A stretch of 50,580 nucleotides of DNA from Pseudomonas donghuensis (GCF_000259195.1 NZ_JH650768.1:105965-156544); one strand, 5' to 3'. Shown: positions 1 to 10,172, numbered from the stretch's first letter. The notes: a model not told the origin generated them from the sequence alone. Translations and numbers: made by a program.

Positions 1-2841
<2,841 letters not shown>

Positions 2842-2931
2842 AGCTGCAAGCTGCAAGCCACAAGCTGCAAGAGGGCGCATCAGCCTCTTGTAGCTTGTAG
2901 CTTGTAGCTTGTAGCTCATAGCTTGCAGCTT
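2842..2931. repeat. Imperfect inverted array of short GCTGCAAG / CTTGTAGC repeats after metH
   Basis: Directly after the metH stop come three copies of an AGCTGCAAG-like unit. After a short AT-poor loop (near 2873-2883) come four or more CTTGTAGC-like units on the opposite arm. The centre pairs perfectly (CAAGAGG with CCTCTTG) and extends outward with one G-U pair. The transcript can therefore fold into a long imperfect hairpin that probably works as the metH 3' end or terminator. Its repetitive make-up suggests a dispersed intergenic repeat rather than a simple intrinsic terminator; there is no clean T tract. Confidence 0.7.
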
Positions 2932-2972
2932 CCGTCTACACTGGGGGAGATGCCTTCTATAAGGAGCCCCTC

Positions 2973-3191
2973 ATGGACGAACCCGCCCAAGGCAAACCCC
3001 CAACCTTCTGGCAGATGCTGCAAAGCATCCTGGCGGCGGCGTTCGGGGTGCAAAGCGGCAAGAACCGCGCCCGCGACTTCAACCACGGCAAGGCCAGCCA
3101 CTTTATTGCGCTGGGCACCGTGTTCACCTTGCTTTTCATTCTGGTACTGATCGGGCTGGTGCAACTGGCCATGCACCTTACCGCCCGCTAA
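2973..3191 (+). CDS. DUF2970 family small inner-membrane protein
   Basis: A 72-residue protein of unknown function. Residues 1-45 are polar to amphipathic and include the family-like stretch FWQMLQSILAAAFGVQS. Residues about 46-67 form one hydrophobic membrane helix, and the tail after it is short. The start is supported by AAGGAG eight bases upstream of the ATG. This matches the size and layout of DUF2970 proteins, common in gamma- and betaproteobacteria, often with no informative neighbours. It lies between the metH repeat element and a GC-rich hairpin, so it is probably transcribed alone. Function is not inferred. Confidence 0.85.
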   Translation: MDEPAQGKPPTFWQMLQSILAAAFGVQSGKNRARDFNHGKASHFIALGTVFTLLFILVLIGLVQLAMHLTAR

Positions 3192-3199
3192 ACAGCAGT

Positions 3200-3228
3200 C
3201 CGCCCGCAGATATCCCTTCTGCGGGCGG
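3200..3228 (+). terminator. GC-rich hairpin after the DUF2970 gene
   Basis: A perfect 11-bp stem (CCGCCCGCAGA paired with TCTGCGGGCGG) with a 7-base loop begins nine bases after the stop codon. Only two T bases follow, so it is a weak intrinsic terminator or a 3' stabilising hairpin. Confidence 0.6.
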
Positions 3229-3252
3229 TTCACTGTTACCCATCGCGTGATG

Positions 3253-3366
3253 TCACTGGTGGCTGACCCAATACACGGCGGTCACCACCACCAGGATGAT
3301 CAGACAGAGTATCGCCCAGGCATCGACACTGCTGTCAGGCTTACCCGCTTTGGTCGAATTTCCCAT
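3253..3366 (-). CDS. 37-residue single-pass membrane protein
   Basis: A short minus-strand reading frame of 37 residues. It starts MGNSTKAGKPDSSVDAW, continues into a strongly hydrophobic helix (about residues 17-33, rich in I, L and V) and ends WVSHQ. The ATG is preceded by AGAGG at a 7-base spacing, a good ribosome-binding site. The polar N-terminus followed by one membrane helix looks like a real small membrane protein. No family is recognised. It lies convergent to the DUF2970 gene and about 85 bases beyond the stop of the binding-protein gene on the same strand, so it could share that transcript. Confidence 0.65.
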   Translation of the reverse strand: MGNSTKAGKPDSSVDAWAILCLIILVVVTAVYWVSHQ

Positions 3367-3452
3367 TGCATCGCCTCTTGTAGTGGTTATGGGAATGCAT
3401 GTAACCCGTTGCAGTTAAGTCCAGCAATGGCCATTGCTCAAGCAGGGGCATT

Positions 3453-4535
3453 TCAATATTCGACGGGGGCCTTGAGGAACGGATAACGGTAGTCGCCCGG
3501 GTGCCCTTGGGCGCTAAAACGGTTGAAATCCAGGCCGTAGTCGGCCTGTTCCTGCAGGTTCAGCCAGCGCCGCGCTCGCAGCGGGTCGATCATTTGCAAC
3601 ACCGGCACCTGATGTTCACGGCGCCCGTCCCGATCAATTGGCAGTTTCAACGCATCATCGTGCAGTAACACCATGGCCCAGCCGCCCAGGGAAAAGTGCC
3701 CGCCCATGAGCACGCTCAGGCGCCCGTCAATGCGCGCCTGCAGCGCCGCCGACGAACTGTTGACGGCACTGAACAGCACGTCCTTGCCCGGCACATGCCC
3801 AGCCTCGACAACCGCCTGCATGGCACCAAAGGCCATCTCGTCATTGGCCGACCACACCAGCTCGATCTTCGGGTAGCGCTGTATCAATTGCCTGGCCTGC
3901 TCATAGGCGCGCTCCCTGCCCCAGCCGCCATACACCACCTGGCGCAGGCGCACTTCGGGGTGCTCGGCCAGGGCGCGGCGCATACCCTGCTCGCGCAATT
4001 GCGAGGCCGGGGTGGTCTTGAGCCCGGAAAACGCCAGCAGTTCCAGCGGCCGGGTCAGGCCCGGCTGCGCGCGCAAGGCGATCAATTGCTTGAGCATCTG
4101 GTAGCCAGCCTGCTCGTCGTTGCCCACCAGGGTGCCGAGCAACGGCGGGTATTTGTCCGGGTGGCTGTCGATCAGCTCGGCCTGGTTCGGGGTCAGACCG
4201 TTATTGACCAGAAACAGTTTGACCCCGCTGTCACGGGACAGTCGGATGATCTCCGGGGCGATGTACTGTTCGTTGACCAGCACCAGGTAGTCCGGGCGCC
4301 GCTGACCTTCGAGCACTTCCCGGGCCTGGGTCAGCGCCAGCTCCGGCCGGCGTTCGCTGTACTGGATACTCAGCTGCATGCCCAGGTCGTCGGCGGCAGC
4401 CTGCATGAAACGCGAATAGCTGACCCAGAAGGTCTCGTTGGAATAGCCCGGATTGAGAAACACCACTGAAGCCGCCTGTGCGCCAGCCACCACTGGCAGG
4501 CTCAGGCAAAGGCTTTGGCACAAGGCCTTGAGCAT
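3453..4535 (-). CDS. Periplasmic substrate-binding protein, sugar-type (Peripla_BP_4-like)
   Basis: A 360-residue secreted binding protein. Residues 1-21 are a signal peptide (hydrophobic core, cleavage likely after AQA). The mature part has the two-lobed layout of ribose/galactose-type ABC binding proteins: VVFLNPGYSNETFW at the N-terminus, a ligand-cleft stretch LVLVNEQYIAPEI, and the second-lobe signature VWSANDEMAFGAMQAV, which corresponds to the usual 'CANDxMALGA' segment. No permease or ATPase lies next to it. It could therefore serve a distant transporter or, as some relatives do, present a ligand to a membrane sensor; the sequence does not decide. It is divergent from cysI. The ligand is unknown. 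Confidence 0.85.
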   Translation of the reverse strand: MLKALCQSLCLSLPVVAGAQAASVVFLNPGYSNETFWVSYSRFMQAAADDLGMQLSIQYSERRPELALTQAREVLEGQRRPDYLVLVNEQYIAPEIIRLSRDSGVKLFLVNNGLTPNQAELIDSHPDKYPPLLGTLVGNDEQAGYQMLKQLIALRAQPGLTRPLELLAFSGLKTTPASQLREQGMRRALAEHPEVRLRQVVYGGWGRERAYEQARQLIQRYPKIELVWSANDEMAFGAMQAVVEAGHVPGKDVLFSAVNSSSAALQARIDGRLSVLMGGHFSLGGWAMVLLHDDALKLPIDRDGRREHQVPVLQMIDPLRARRWLNLQEQADYGLDFNRFSAQGHPGDYRYPFLKAPVEY

Positions 4536-4752
4536 GCGTTAACGCTCCCGCTATTCAAACCGCCGATTATAACCGCCCGTAGTGGCACATTGGCTAAACG
4601 CCAGTCAGTCTCACTTAGTCCAAATGGTTCTTTTCATATGCAAAAACTTCACTTTTGCGCATAAACGCAAACTGCTATCTTTCTTCGGCTCCGCATCGGA
4701 GTGCGCGGCCGTGCGCGCGATTAGCTGCAAGCAGCTTGAGAACAGGACCCCT
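4536..4752 (+). promoter_or_regulatory. Divergent promoter and leader region of cysI
   Basis: This 217-bp spacer separates the divergent binding-protein and cysI genes. Bases about 4610-4685 are much richer in A and T than the surroundings. They contain a perfect 6-bp inverted repeat with a 7-base spacer (GCAAAA at 4640-4645, TTTTGC at 4653-4658) and a TATCTT hexamer near 4676 that could be a -10 box. Known control of such genes by CysB makes an activator site plausible, but no confident CysB consensus is assigned. Confidence 0.4.
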
Positions 4753-6405
4753 ATGTACGTATACGACGAGTACGATCAGCGGATCATCGAGGACCGCGTC
4801 AAGCAGTTCCGTGATCAGACCCGCCGCTACCTGGCCGGTGAACTGAGCGAAGAAGAGTTCCGCCCCCTGCGCCTGCAAAATGGCCTCTATATCCAACGTT
4901 TTGCCCCGATGTTGCGAGTCGCCGTGCCTTATGGCCAGCTGACGTCGCGTCAGACACGGATGCTGGCGAAGATCGCGCGCGACTACGACAAGGGCTACGC
5001 CCACATCAGTACCCGGCAGAACGTGCAATACAACTGGCCTGCCCTGGAAGACATCCCGGAGATTCTGGCCGAGCTTGCCACCGTGCAGATGCACGCGATC
5101 CAGACCAGCGGCAACTGCCTGCGCAACGTCACTACCGACCAGTTCGCCGGTGTCGCTGCCGATGAAGTGATCGACCCGCGCCCGTGGTGCGAGATCGTTC
5201 GCCAGTGGACCACCTTCCACCCCGAATTCGCCTACCTGCCGCGCAAGTTCAAGATCGCCATCAACGGCTCGAGCAGCGACCGCGCGGCCATCGAAGTGCA
5301 CGATATCGGCCTGGAGCCGGTGTACAACGCAGCCGGCGAACTGGGCTTTCGCGTACTGGTCGGTGGCGGCCTGGGCCGTACCCCGGTGGTCGGCGCCTTC
5401 ATCAACGAGTTCCTGCCCTGGCAGGACCTGCTCAGCTACCTGGACGCGATCCTGCGCGTGTACAACCGCTACGGCCGTCGCGACAACAAGTACAAGGCGC
5501 GGATCAAGATCCTGGTCAAGGCGCTCACCCCTGAAGTGTTTGCCGAGAAGGTCGAGGCCGAAATGGTCCACCTGCGCGGCGGCAGCACTACCCTGACCGA
5601 AGCCGAAGTGCACCGCGTGGCCAAGCACTTCGTCGACCCGGACTACAAGGCGCTGGACAACCTCGACTTCAGCGAACTCGAACAGCAGCACCCAGGCTTT
5701 GCCCGCTGGCGCGCGCGCAACGTGCTGGCGCATAAAAAGCCCGGCTACGTGGCCGTGACCCTGTCGCTCAAGCCTACTGGCGTGGCCCCGGGCGACCTGA
5801 CCGACAAGCAACTGGATGCCGTCGCCGACCTCGCCGAGCGCTACAGCTTCGGCCAGCTGCGTACCTCCCACGAGCAGAACATCATCCTCGCCGACGTCGA
5901 GCAGAGCCAGTTGCACGCCTTGTGGCTGGAGCTGCGCGAAAACGGCTTCGCAACACCGAACATCGGCCTGCTGACCGACATCATCTGCTGCCCGGGCGGT
6001 GACTTCTGCTCCCTGGCCAACGCCAAGTCGATCCCGATCGCCGAATCCATCCAGCGCCGTTTCGACGATCTGGACTACCTGTTCGATATCGGTGAGCTGG
6101 ACCTGAACATCTCCGGCTGCATGAACGCCTGTGGTCACCACCACGTCGGCCATATCGGCATCCTCGGGGTGGACAAGAAAGGCGAAGAGTTCTACCAGGT
6201 CTCCCTGGGTGGCAGCGCCAGCCGCGACGCCAGCCTGGGCAAGATCCTCGGCCCTTCCTTTGCCCAGGACGACATGCCGGATGTGATCGAGAAGCTGATC
6301 GACGTCTACGTTGAAAAACGTACCGAAGACGAGCGTTTCATCGACACCTACCAACGTATTGGCATCGACCCATTCAAGGAACGCGTCTATGCAGCGAATC
6401 ATTAA
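4753..6405 (+). CDS. cysI: Nitrite/sulfite reductase hemoprotein, assimilatory sulfite reductase
   Basis: A 550-residue siroheme/[4Fe-4S] enzyme that reduces sulfite to sulfide for cysteine synthesis. It has the duplicated ferredoxin-like half-domain plus siroheme-domain layout. The first half contains GNCLRNVTTDQFAG and VGGGLGRTP. The iron-sulfur/siroheme cysteines are visible as Cys413-x5-Cys419 (in CCPGGDFC) and Cys456-x3-Cys460 (in GCMNACGHHH). The frame is open further upstream, but the ATG at 4753 is chosen because AGGA lies just before it and the family begins MYVYDEYD. The next gene starts inside its last codons, indicating translational coupling. No flavoprotein subunit (cysJ) is adjacent, which suggests the one-subunit, ferredoxin-type enzyme usual in pseudomonads. 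Confidence 0.95.
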   Translation: MYVYDEYDQRIIEDRVKQFRDQTRRYLAGELSEEEFRPLRLQNGLYIQRFAPMLRVAVPYGQLTSRQTRMLAKIARDYDKGYAHISTRQNVQYNWPALEDIPEILAELATVQMHAIQTSGNCLRNVTTDQFAGVAADEVIDPRPWCEIVRQWTTFHPEFAYLPRKFKIAINGSSSDRAAIEVHDIGLEPVYNAAGELGFRVLVGGGLGRTPVVGAFINEFLPWQDLLSYLDAILRVYNRYGRRDNKYKARIKILVKALTPEVFAEKVEAEMVHLRGGSTTLTEAEVHRVAKHFVDPDYKALDNLDFSELEQQHPGFARWRARNVLAHKKPGYVAVTLSLKPTGVAPGDLTDKQLDAVADLAERYSFGQLRTSHEQNIILADVEQSQLHALWLELRENGFATPNIGLLTDIICCPGGDFCSLANAKSIPIAESIQRRFDDLDYLFDIGELDLNISGCMNACGHHHVGHIGILGVDKKGEEFYQVSLGGSASRDASLGKILGPSFAQDDMPDVIEKLIDVYVEKRTEDERFIDTYQRIGIDPFKERVYAANH

Positions 6406-6883
6406 GAACAACCAGATCGTCGACGAAACCTGGCACCTGCTGCCCAAGGACTTCAGCATCGACGAAGTGACCAACTGCGACGACTACATTGTTCCACTGC
6501 AGCTGTGGCGTGAACACGGCCATATGCTCATGGCCCGCGACGGCGGCCTGGGCGTGTGGCTGGACGCCGATGAAGAAGCCGAAGAAATCGGCGAAGTCGC
6601 CAACCAGTTCCAGGTCATCGCCCTGAACTTCCCGGCCTTCACCGACGGGCGCAACTACTCCAATGCGCGCCTGCTGCGTGACCGCTACAAGTTCACCGGC
6701 GAGCTGCGCGCCATTGGCGACGTGCTGCGTGATCAGTTGTTCTACATGAAGCGTTGCGGCTTCGACGCCTTTGCCCTGCGTGCCGACAAGGACCCGGTCG
6801 AAGCGCTGCAAAGCCTGCAGGACTTTTCGGTGACCTACCAGGCCGCCACTGACGAACCGCAACCGCTGTTCCGTCGTCGCTGA
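6389..6883 (+). CDS. DUF934 family protein coupled to sulfite reductase
   Basis: A 164-residue cytoplasmic protein of the DUF934 family, which is regularly found downstream of cysI in proteobacteria and is presumed to assist sulfite reduction. The conserved core is visible as DGRNYSNARLLRDRYKF (near residues 89-105) followed by GDVLRDQLFYMKRCGFDAF. The start ATG at 6389 has AAGGA upstream, and its first 17 bases overlap the end of cysI, so the two are co-translated. A longer upstream start is possible in this frame but lacks a ribosome-binding site. It carries no obvious cofactor motif, so an accessory rather than catalytic role is an inference. Confidence 0.9.
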   Translation: MQRIIKNNQIVDETWHLLPKDFSIDEVTNCDDYIVPLQLWREHGHMLMARDGGLGVWLDADEEAEEIGEVANQFQVIALNFPAFTDGRNYSNARLLRDRYKFTGELRAIGDVLRDQLFYMKRCGFDAFALRADKDPVEALQSLQDFSVTYQAATDEPQPLFRRR

Positions 6884-6891
6884 TGCAAAAC

Positions 6892-6921
6892 GGCGCCCGA
6901 GCCTCACTCGGCACGGGCGCC
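6892..6921. terminator. Hairpin between DUF934 gene and effector remnant
   Basis: The arms GGCGCCCG (6892-6899) and CGGGCGCC (6914-6921) pair perfectly around a 14-base loop. The hairpin lies between convergent genes, so it could end transcription from either side. No T tract is present. Confidence 0.5.
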
Positions 6922-6940
6922 AGTTGCACTGCCAACAGGG

Positions 6941-7771
6941 TTACAAACGGGTAACCTGATCCGGCACGCTATTCCAGATATCCGTCGTCAGCGTCTCGAT
7001 CAAGCGCTGCTCGTCCAACGTGCGCCGTTGCCCAATGGTTTCCGAGCGAGTGCGGTACGCCTGGTCGCTCATCGTCTGCTTGTCGGCGTCCAGCGCTTCC
7101 AGCCGGGCAAAGTAAGGTTTGTTGGCCTCATCGAAACGGGCCGCATAGCGCATCTTGAGAAAGTCGATCCAGAAGTCCCGCCCCGAAATACCCGCCTTCA
7201 AGGATTCCGGCGTCTCCCCCTCCAGCACCTCGGTTGCGGCGCTGTCCAGTTGCGCTGCGGTGACATTGGCCATGTGCTCGAACAGCATGCCTTGGGGGCC
7301 AGCGCGGTACCGTCTTCAAACTCGCTGTCGGCGGCAAAGTTCTGCAACGCGGCCTGCATCAGGCGCTGGCGGCGCGGGATGGTCTTGAGCATTACCCCCA
7401 GCAACACCGATTCGCGTTCGATACGCACGAACTCATCGTTGTCGATATCAGGCTCGGCACCGAGGTCGGCCTTGAGGCGGGCCTTGAGCAAGGGTTCGCA
7501 AAACGCGCCAATGCCCTTGAAGTCCTTCAGCTCACGGGCCAGGCGTTGCCCGGAACGGCGGCTGCGTATCTGGTAATCGGCCAGTAGCTTTTTTTCAACC
7601 TCGCTGGCGGCCGTAAACCAGTCGCCCTGGTCGCGACCATGCTGTTCCGGCAGCAGGTGAGCGCCCATCTGGTCGAAGTTTTCGGGCCTGGCGTGCCTGA
7701 TCCAGGCGGGCAGGCGTTGCAAGATGAAGGGGCCATGCAGGCCGGGAACAGATACTGGAGGGGGGGGGCAT
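6941..7771 (-). pseudogene. Remnant of a NEL-type effector gene (N-terminus joined out of frame to NEL C-terminus)
   Basis: Two minus-strand fragments together look like the ends of the large NEL proteins nearby. The upstream fragment (to about 7290) has the family N-terminus, including GIGAFCEPLLKARLK and the conserved QAALQNF block also present in both intact genes. The downstream fragment (7288-6941, 115 residues) resembles the last third of a NEL ligase domain (MLFEHMANVTAAQLD, then RDFWIDFL). About 1300 codons, including the leucine-rich repeats and the catalytic cysteine, are missing. The junction is out of frame; one extra C in the C5 run near 7292 would restore it. The likely start ATG (7771, with AGGAG at a 7-base spacing) is followed by nine C, which also puts it out of frame. 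Two breaks plus the deletion make a functional product unlikely. Confidence 0.8.
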
Positions 7772-7776
7772 GGCAA

Positions 7777-7806
7777 GTCTCCTGTAGGCTTGAACGCCTA
7801 GGAGAC
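7777..7806 (-). promoter_or_regulatory. Hairpin enclosing the ribosome-binding site of the effector remnant
   Basis: On the minus-strand transcript the arm GTCTCCTAGGC (7806-7796) pairs with GCCTACAGGAGAC (7789-7777), with a two-base bulge and a 6-base loop. The AGGAG ribosome-binding site of the remnant lies in the 3' arm. Folding would hide it from ribosomes; equally, the DNA palindrome could be an operator. Confidence 0.5.
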
Positions 7807-7870
7807 CTGCCGGCAGCACCACCTGGGTGCTAATTAATGCTTGCGCATTGCGCGCCGCGGGGGTTGCCGG

Positions 7871-8890
7871 TTACCAAAGACGCCCACTGAGACGGCTCCA
7901 GAGCTTGACCGCCAGGTGCTCGAGCGAACCACTGGCCGCCAGGCCGACGCGCTCCTGCAGGCTTTTGCGTTCGGCAAAGTGCAGGTGATACAGGTTGGCC
8001 TCGCGGGCGCGCTGGCTCAGGTACTCATCGCTGGTCATCAACTGGTCGACCAGTTGCTTGTTCAGCGCCGCAACGCCGAGCCAGACTTCACCGGTAGCCA
8101 CATCATCAATGTGCAACTGCGGGCGATAGCGCGAGACAAAATCCTTGAACAACTGGTGGGTGACGTCCAGGTCTTCCTGGAACTTCTCCCGGCCCTTCTC
8201 GGTGTTCTCGCCGAACACCGTCACGGTGCGTTTGTATTCCCCGGCAGTGAATACCTCGAAGTCGACATCGTGCTTTTTCAACAGGCGGTTGACATTGGGC
8301 AGCTGTGCCACTACGCCGATCGAGCCGAGGATGGCAAACGGCGCGCTGACGATCTTGTCGCCGATGCAGGCCATCATGTAACCACCACTGGCGGCGACCT
8401 TGTCGATGCACACCGTCAGCGGCACCCCGGCCTGGCGGATACGCGCCAGTTGCGAGGCGGCCAGGCCATAGCTGTGAACCATGCCGCCGCCGCTTTCCAG
8501 GCGCAACACCACCTCGTCCTGGGCCGTGGCCAGGCTCAGGACGGCGCTGATTTCGTGACGCAGGCTCTCGGTGGCCGAGGCCTTGATGTCGCCGTCAAAG
8601 TCGAGGACGAACACCCGCGGCTTTTCTTCGGGCTTTTTCTTCTGCTGCTTTTCGGCCTTGGCCTGCTGCTTGCGCAGGGCCTTGAGCTGGGCCTTGTCCA
8701 GCAAGCTGCTTTCCAGGCGCTCGCGCAAGTCCTTGTAGAACTCGTTGAGCTTGTTGACCTGCAACTGCCCGCCGCCCTTGCGCCGGCCCTTGCCGCGCAA
8801 ACCGGCAATCGCCGAGAGGACAATCAGAATCGCGATCACCAGGGTCGCGGTCTTGGCGAGAAAGCTTGCGTACTCTGCAAGAAACTCCAC
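7871..8890 (-). CDS. sohB: SohB-type signal-peptide-peptidase-like membrane protease
   Basis: A 339-residue member of the S49 serine protease family, anchored in the inner membrane and facing the periplasm. One N-terminal membrane helix (about residues 11-30) is followed by a basic, Gln/Lys-rich coiled segment (about 35-90) and the protease domain. The catalytic serine is Ser168 in KVAASGGYMMA. The likely general base is Lys220 in GEYKRTVTVFGENT, as in SppA/SohB enzymes. The start is a GTG with AAGGAG upstream. Length and motifs match E. coli SohB. Substrates are not known from sequence. It is divergent from the histidine phosphatase gene and ends just upstream of the effector remnant on the same strand. 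Confidence 0.93.
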   Translation of the reverse strand: MEFLAEYASFLAKTATLVIAILIVLSAIAGLRGKGRRKGGGQLQVNKLNEFYKDLRERLESSLLDKAQLKALRKQQAKAEKQQKKKPEEKPRVFVLDFDGDIKASATESLRHEISAVLSLATAQDEVVLRLESGGGMVHSYGLAASQLARIRQAGVPLTVCIDKVAASGGYMMACIGDKIVSAPFAILGSIGVVAQLPNVNRLLKKHDVDFEVFTAGEYKRTVTVFGENTEKGREKFQEDLDVTHQLFKDFVSRYRPQLHIDDVATGEVWLGVAALNKQLVDQLMTSDEYLSQRAREANLYHLHFAERKSLQERVGLAASGSLEHLAVKLWSRLSGRLW

Positions 8891-8992
8891 AGTAACTCCT
8901 TAACATGCCTGCGCCCGTACGGCGCGAACCGATAGTCAAGCATACCGAGGCGGCCTTGACCCTGCCAGCGTAGGAAATCTTCGGCAATGCAG

Positions 8993-9015
8993 TTCAAACG
9001 CTCTTTTCAAACGCT
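8993..9015. promoter_or_regulatory. Direct repeat TTCAAACGCT x2, possible regulator site
   Basis: Two exact copies of TTCAAACGCT (8993-9002 and 9006-9015) start 13 bp apart, just upstream of the predicted -35 box at 9030. The second copy runs into CAAACGCTTG, a near-palindrome that resembles sites of TetR-type fatty-acid regulators such as PsrA (known pattern: AAAC then GTTT with a short gap). Regulator identity is an inference. Confidence 0.4.
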
Positions 9016-9029
9016 TGTATGTTTTTTCG

Positions 9030-9058
9030 TTGACAGCCCGACAGCGGCAACCTAACCT
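9030..9058 (+). promoter_or_regulatory. Predicted sigma-70 promoter of the histidine phosphatase gene
   Basis: A perfect -35 hexamer TTGACA (9030-9035), a 17-bp spacer and a weak -10 TAACCT (9053-9058). It precedes the GTG start at 9088 by about 30 bp. Confidence 0.5.
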
Positions 9059-9087
9059 CGGCTCATCCTTAAGTGCAGGCGGACGAC

Positions 9088-9798
9088 GTGGGCAGTATCT
9101 ACCTGATTCGACATGGCCAGGCTTCATTTGGTGCAGACGACTATGATGTCCTCTCGCCCGTGGGCATGCGCCAGAGCGAGGCCCTCGGCGAGCACTTGGC
9201 GCAACTGGGCCTGCGCCTGGACCGCTGCCTGGCCGGCGACCTGCGCCGCCAGCAAGACACCGCGCGCCTGGCCTTGGCCGTCATGCACAACGCCGGCTGT
9301 GAAGTGCCCGCGCTGGAAACCGACAACGCCTTCAACGAATTCGACGCCGATGGCGTGATCCGCGGCCTGCTGCCCGGCCTGTTGCCGGACGAGCCCGAAG
9401 CCCTGCATGTACTGCGCAACGCCACCCAGAACCGCAGCGAATTCCAGCGCCTGTTCGCCTTGCTGGTACAGCGCTGGCACGGCGGCGAACATGCCTGCGA
9501 AGGCGCCGAGAGCTGGCAGGGCTTTGTCCAGCGTGTCGACGGCGGCCTGCAGCGGGTGCTGCAGCAGGCCGGCAACGGCGACAACATTGCCATTTTCACC
9601 TCGGGCGGCACCATCGCCGCCCTGCTCCACCTGGTAACCCGTATCACTGCCGGCCAGGCTTTCGAGCTGAACTGGCAGATCATCAACACCTCGCTCAGCC
9701 AACTGAAGTTTCGCGGCCGCGAGGTGGCCCTGGCTTCCTTCAACAGCCAGGCCCATGTGCAGCTGTTGAAGGCGCCGGAGCTCATCACCTACCGATGA
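9088..9798 (+). CDS. Histidine phosphatase-fold protein (phosphoglycerate mutase-like)
   Basis: A 236-residue protein of the histidine phosphatase superfamily. The N-terminal motif LIRHGQ gives the phospho-accepting His9, and GDLRRQQDTA and FNEFDADG supply the arginine and acidic positions expected in the pocket. The C-terminal motif usually written 'SHGG' reads FTSGGTIAALL here, so the second pocket histidine is replaced by serine; activity may be altered or substrate-specific. The GTG at 9088 is preferred to the GTG at 9073 because a weak AGGCGG precedes it and the family begins MGSIYLIRHG. The gene is followed by an SCP2 gene, and the acyl kinase-like and SDR genes come after the inserted NEL gene. 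That suggests a role in acyl or phospho-intermediate metabolism, which is an inference. Confidence 0.88.
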   Translation: MGSIYLIRHGQASFGADDYDVLSPVGMRQSEALGEHLAQLGLRLDRCLAGDLRRQQDTARLALAVMHNAGCEVPALETDNAFNEFDADGVIRGLLPGLLPDEPEALHVLRNATQNRSEFQRLFALLVQRWHGGEHACEGAESWQGFVQRVDGGLQRVLQQAGNGDNIAIFTSGGTIAALLHLVTRITAGQAFELNWQIINTSLSQLKFRGREVALASFNSQAHVQLLKAPELITYR

Positions 9799-9854
9799 AC
9801 CCCGGCTCGTTGTGACCTCACCCGTCACGCAAATCACTTAATAAGGAACATTCA

Positions 9855-10172
9855 ATGACTTCTGTAGCTGATGCCGTCAAAGCGATGCAAGCCAAGTTCA
9901 ACCCAGCCGCTGCCGCCGGCCTGGACCTGGTTTTCGGTTTCAACATCACTGACGAAGACAAGCACTACGCCCTCATCGTCAAGGATGGCACCTGCGACAT
10001 CCAGGAAGGCGAAAACGCTGACGCCAACTGCACCCTGGTACTGGACAGCGAAACCCTCAAGGGTATCGTCAGCGGCGAAACCGACGGCATGCAGGCCTTC
10101 ATGGGCGGCAAGCTGCGCGTTGAAGGCGACATGATGCTGTCGATGAAACTGAGCGAGCTGTTCCCGGCCTGA
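9855..10172 (+). CDS. SCP2 sterol/lipid-carrier domain protein
   Basis: A 105-residue single-domain protein of the SCP2 (sterol carrier protein 2) fold, which binds fatty acyl-CoA or other lipids in a hydrophobic tunnel in the cytoplasm. Visible family features are the N-terminal helix VADAVKAMQAKFN, the strand LVFGFNITDEDKHYALIV, the acidic turn, and the C-terminal segment GGKLRVEGDMMLSMKLSELF. The start has AAGGAACATTCA before the ATG. It lies 56 bp after the histidine phosphatase gene, probably in one transcript, and ends at a strong terminator. The bound lipid cannot be told from sequence. Confidence 0.93.
   Translation: MTSVADAVKAMQAKFNPAAAAGLDLVFGFNITDEDKHYALIVKDGTCDIQEGENADANCTLVLDSETLKGIVSGETDGMQAFMGGKLRVEGDMMLSMKLSELFPA

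Noticed and set aside
2842..2931. CRISPR-like short repeats
   Set aside because: Units are about 9 bp, lack spacers, and are arranged as an inverted array.
4582..4752. 57-residue N-terminal extension of cysI
   Set aside because: It runs through the AT-rich promoter region; the ATG at 4753 has a ribosome-binding site and the family N-terminus.
7841..8935. 364-codon plus-strand frame antisense to sohB
   Set aside because: sohB shows both catalytic residues and a good start; the antisense frame has no domain.
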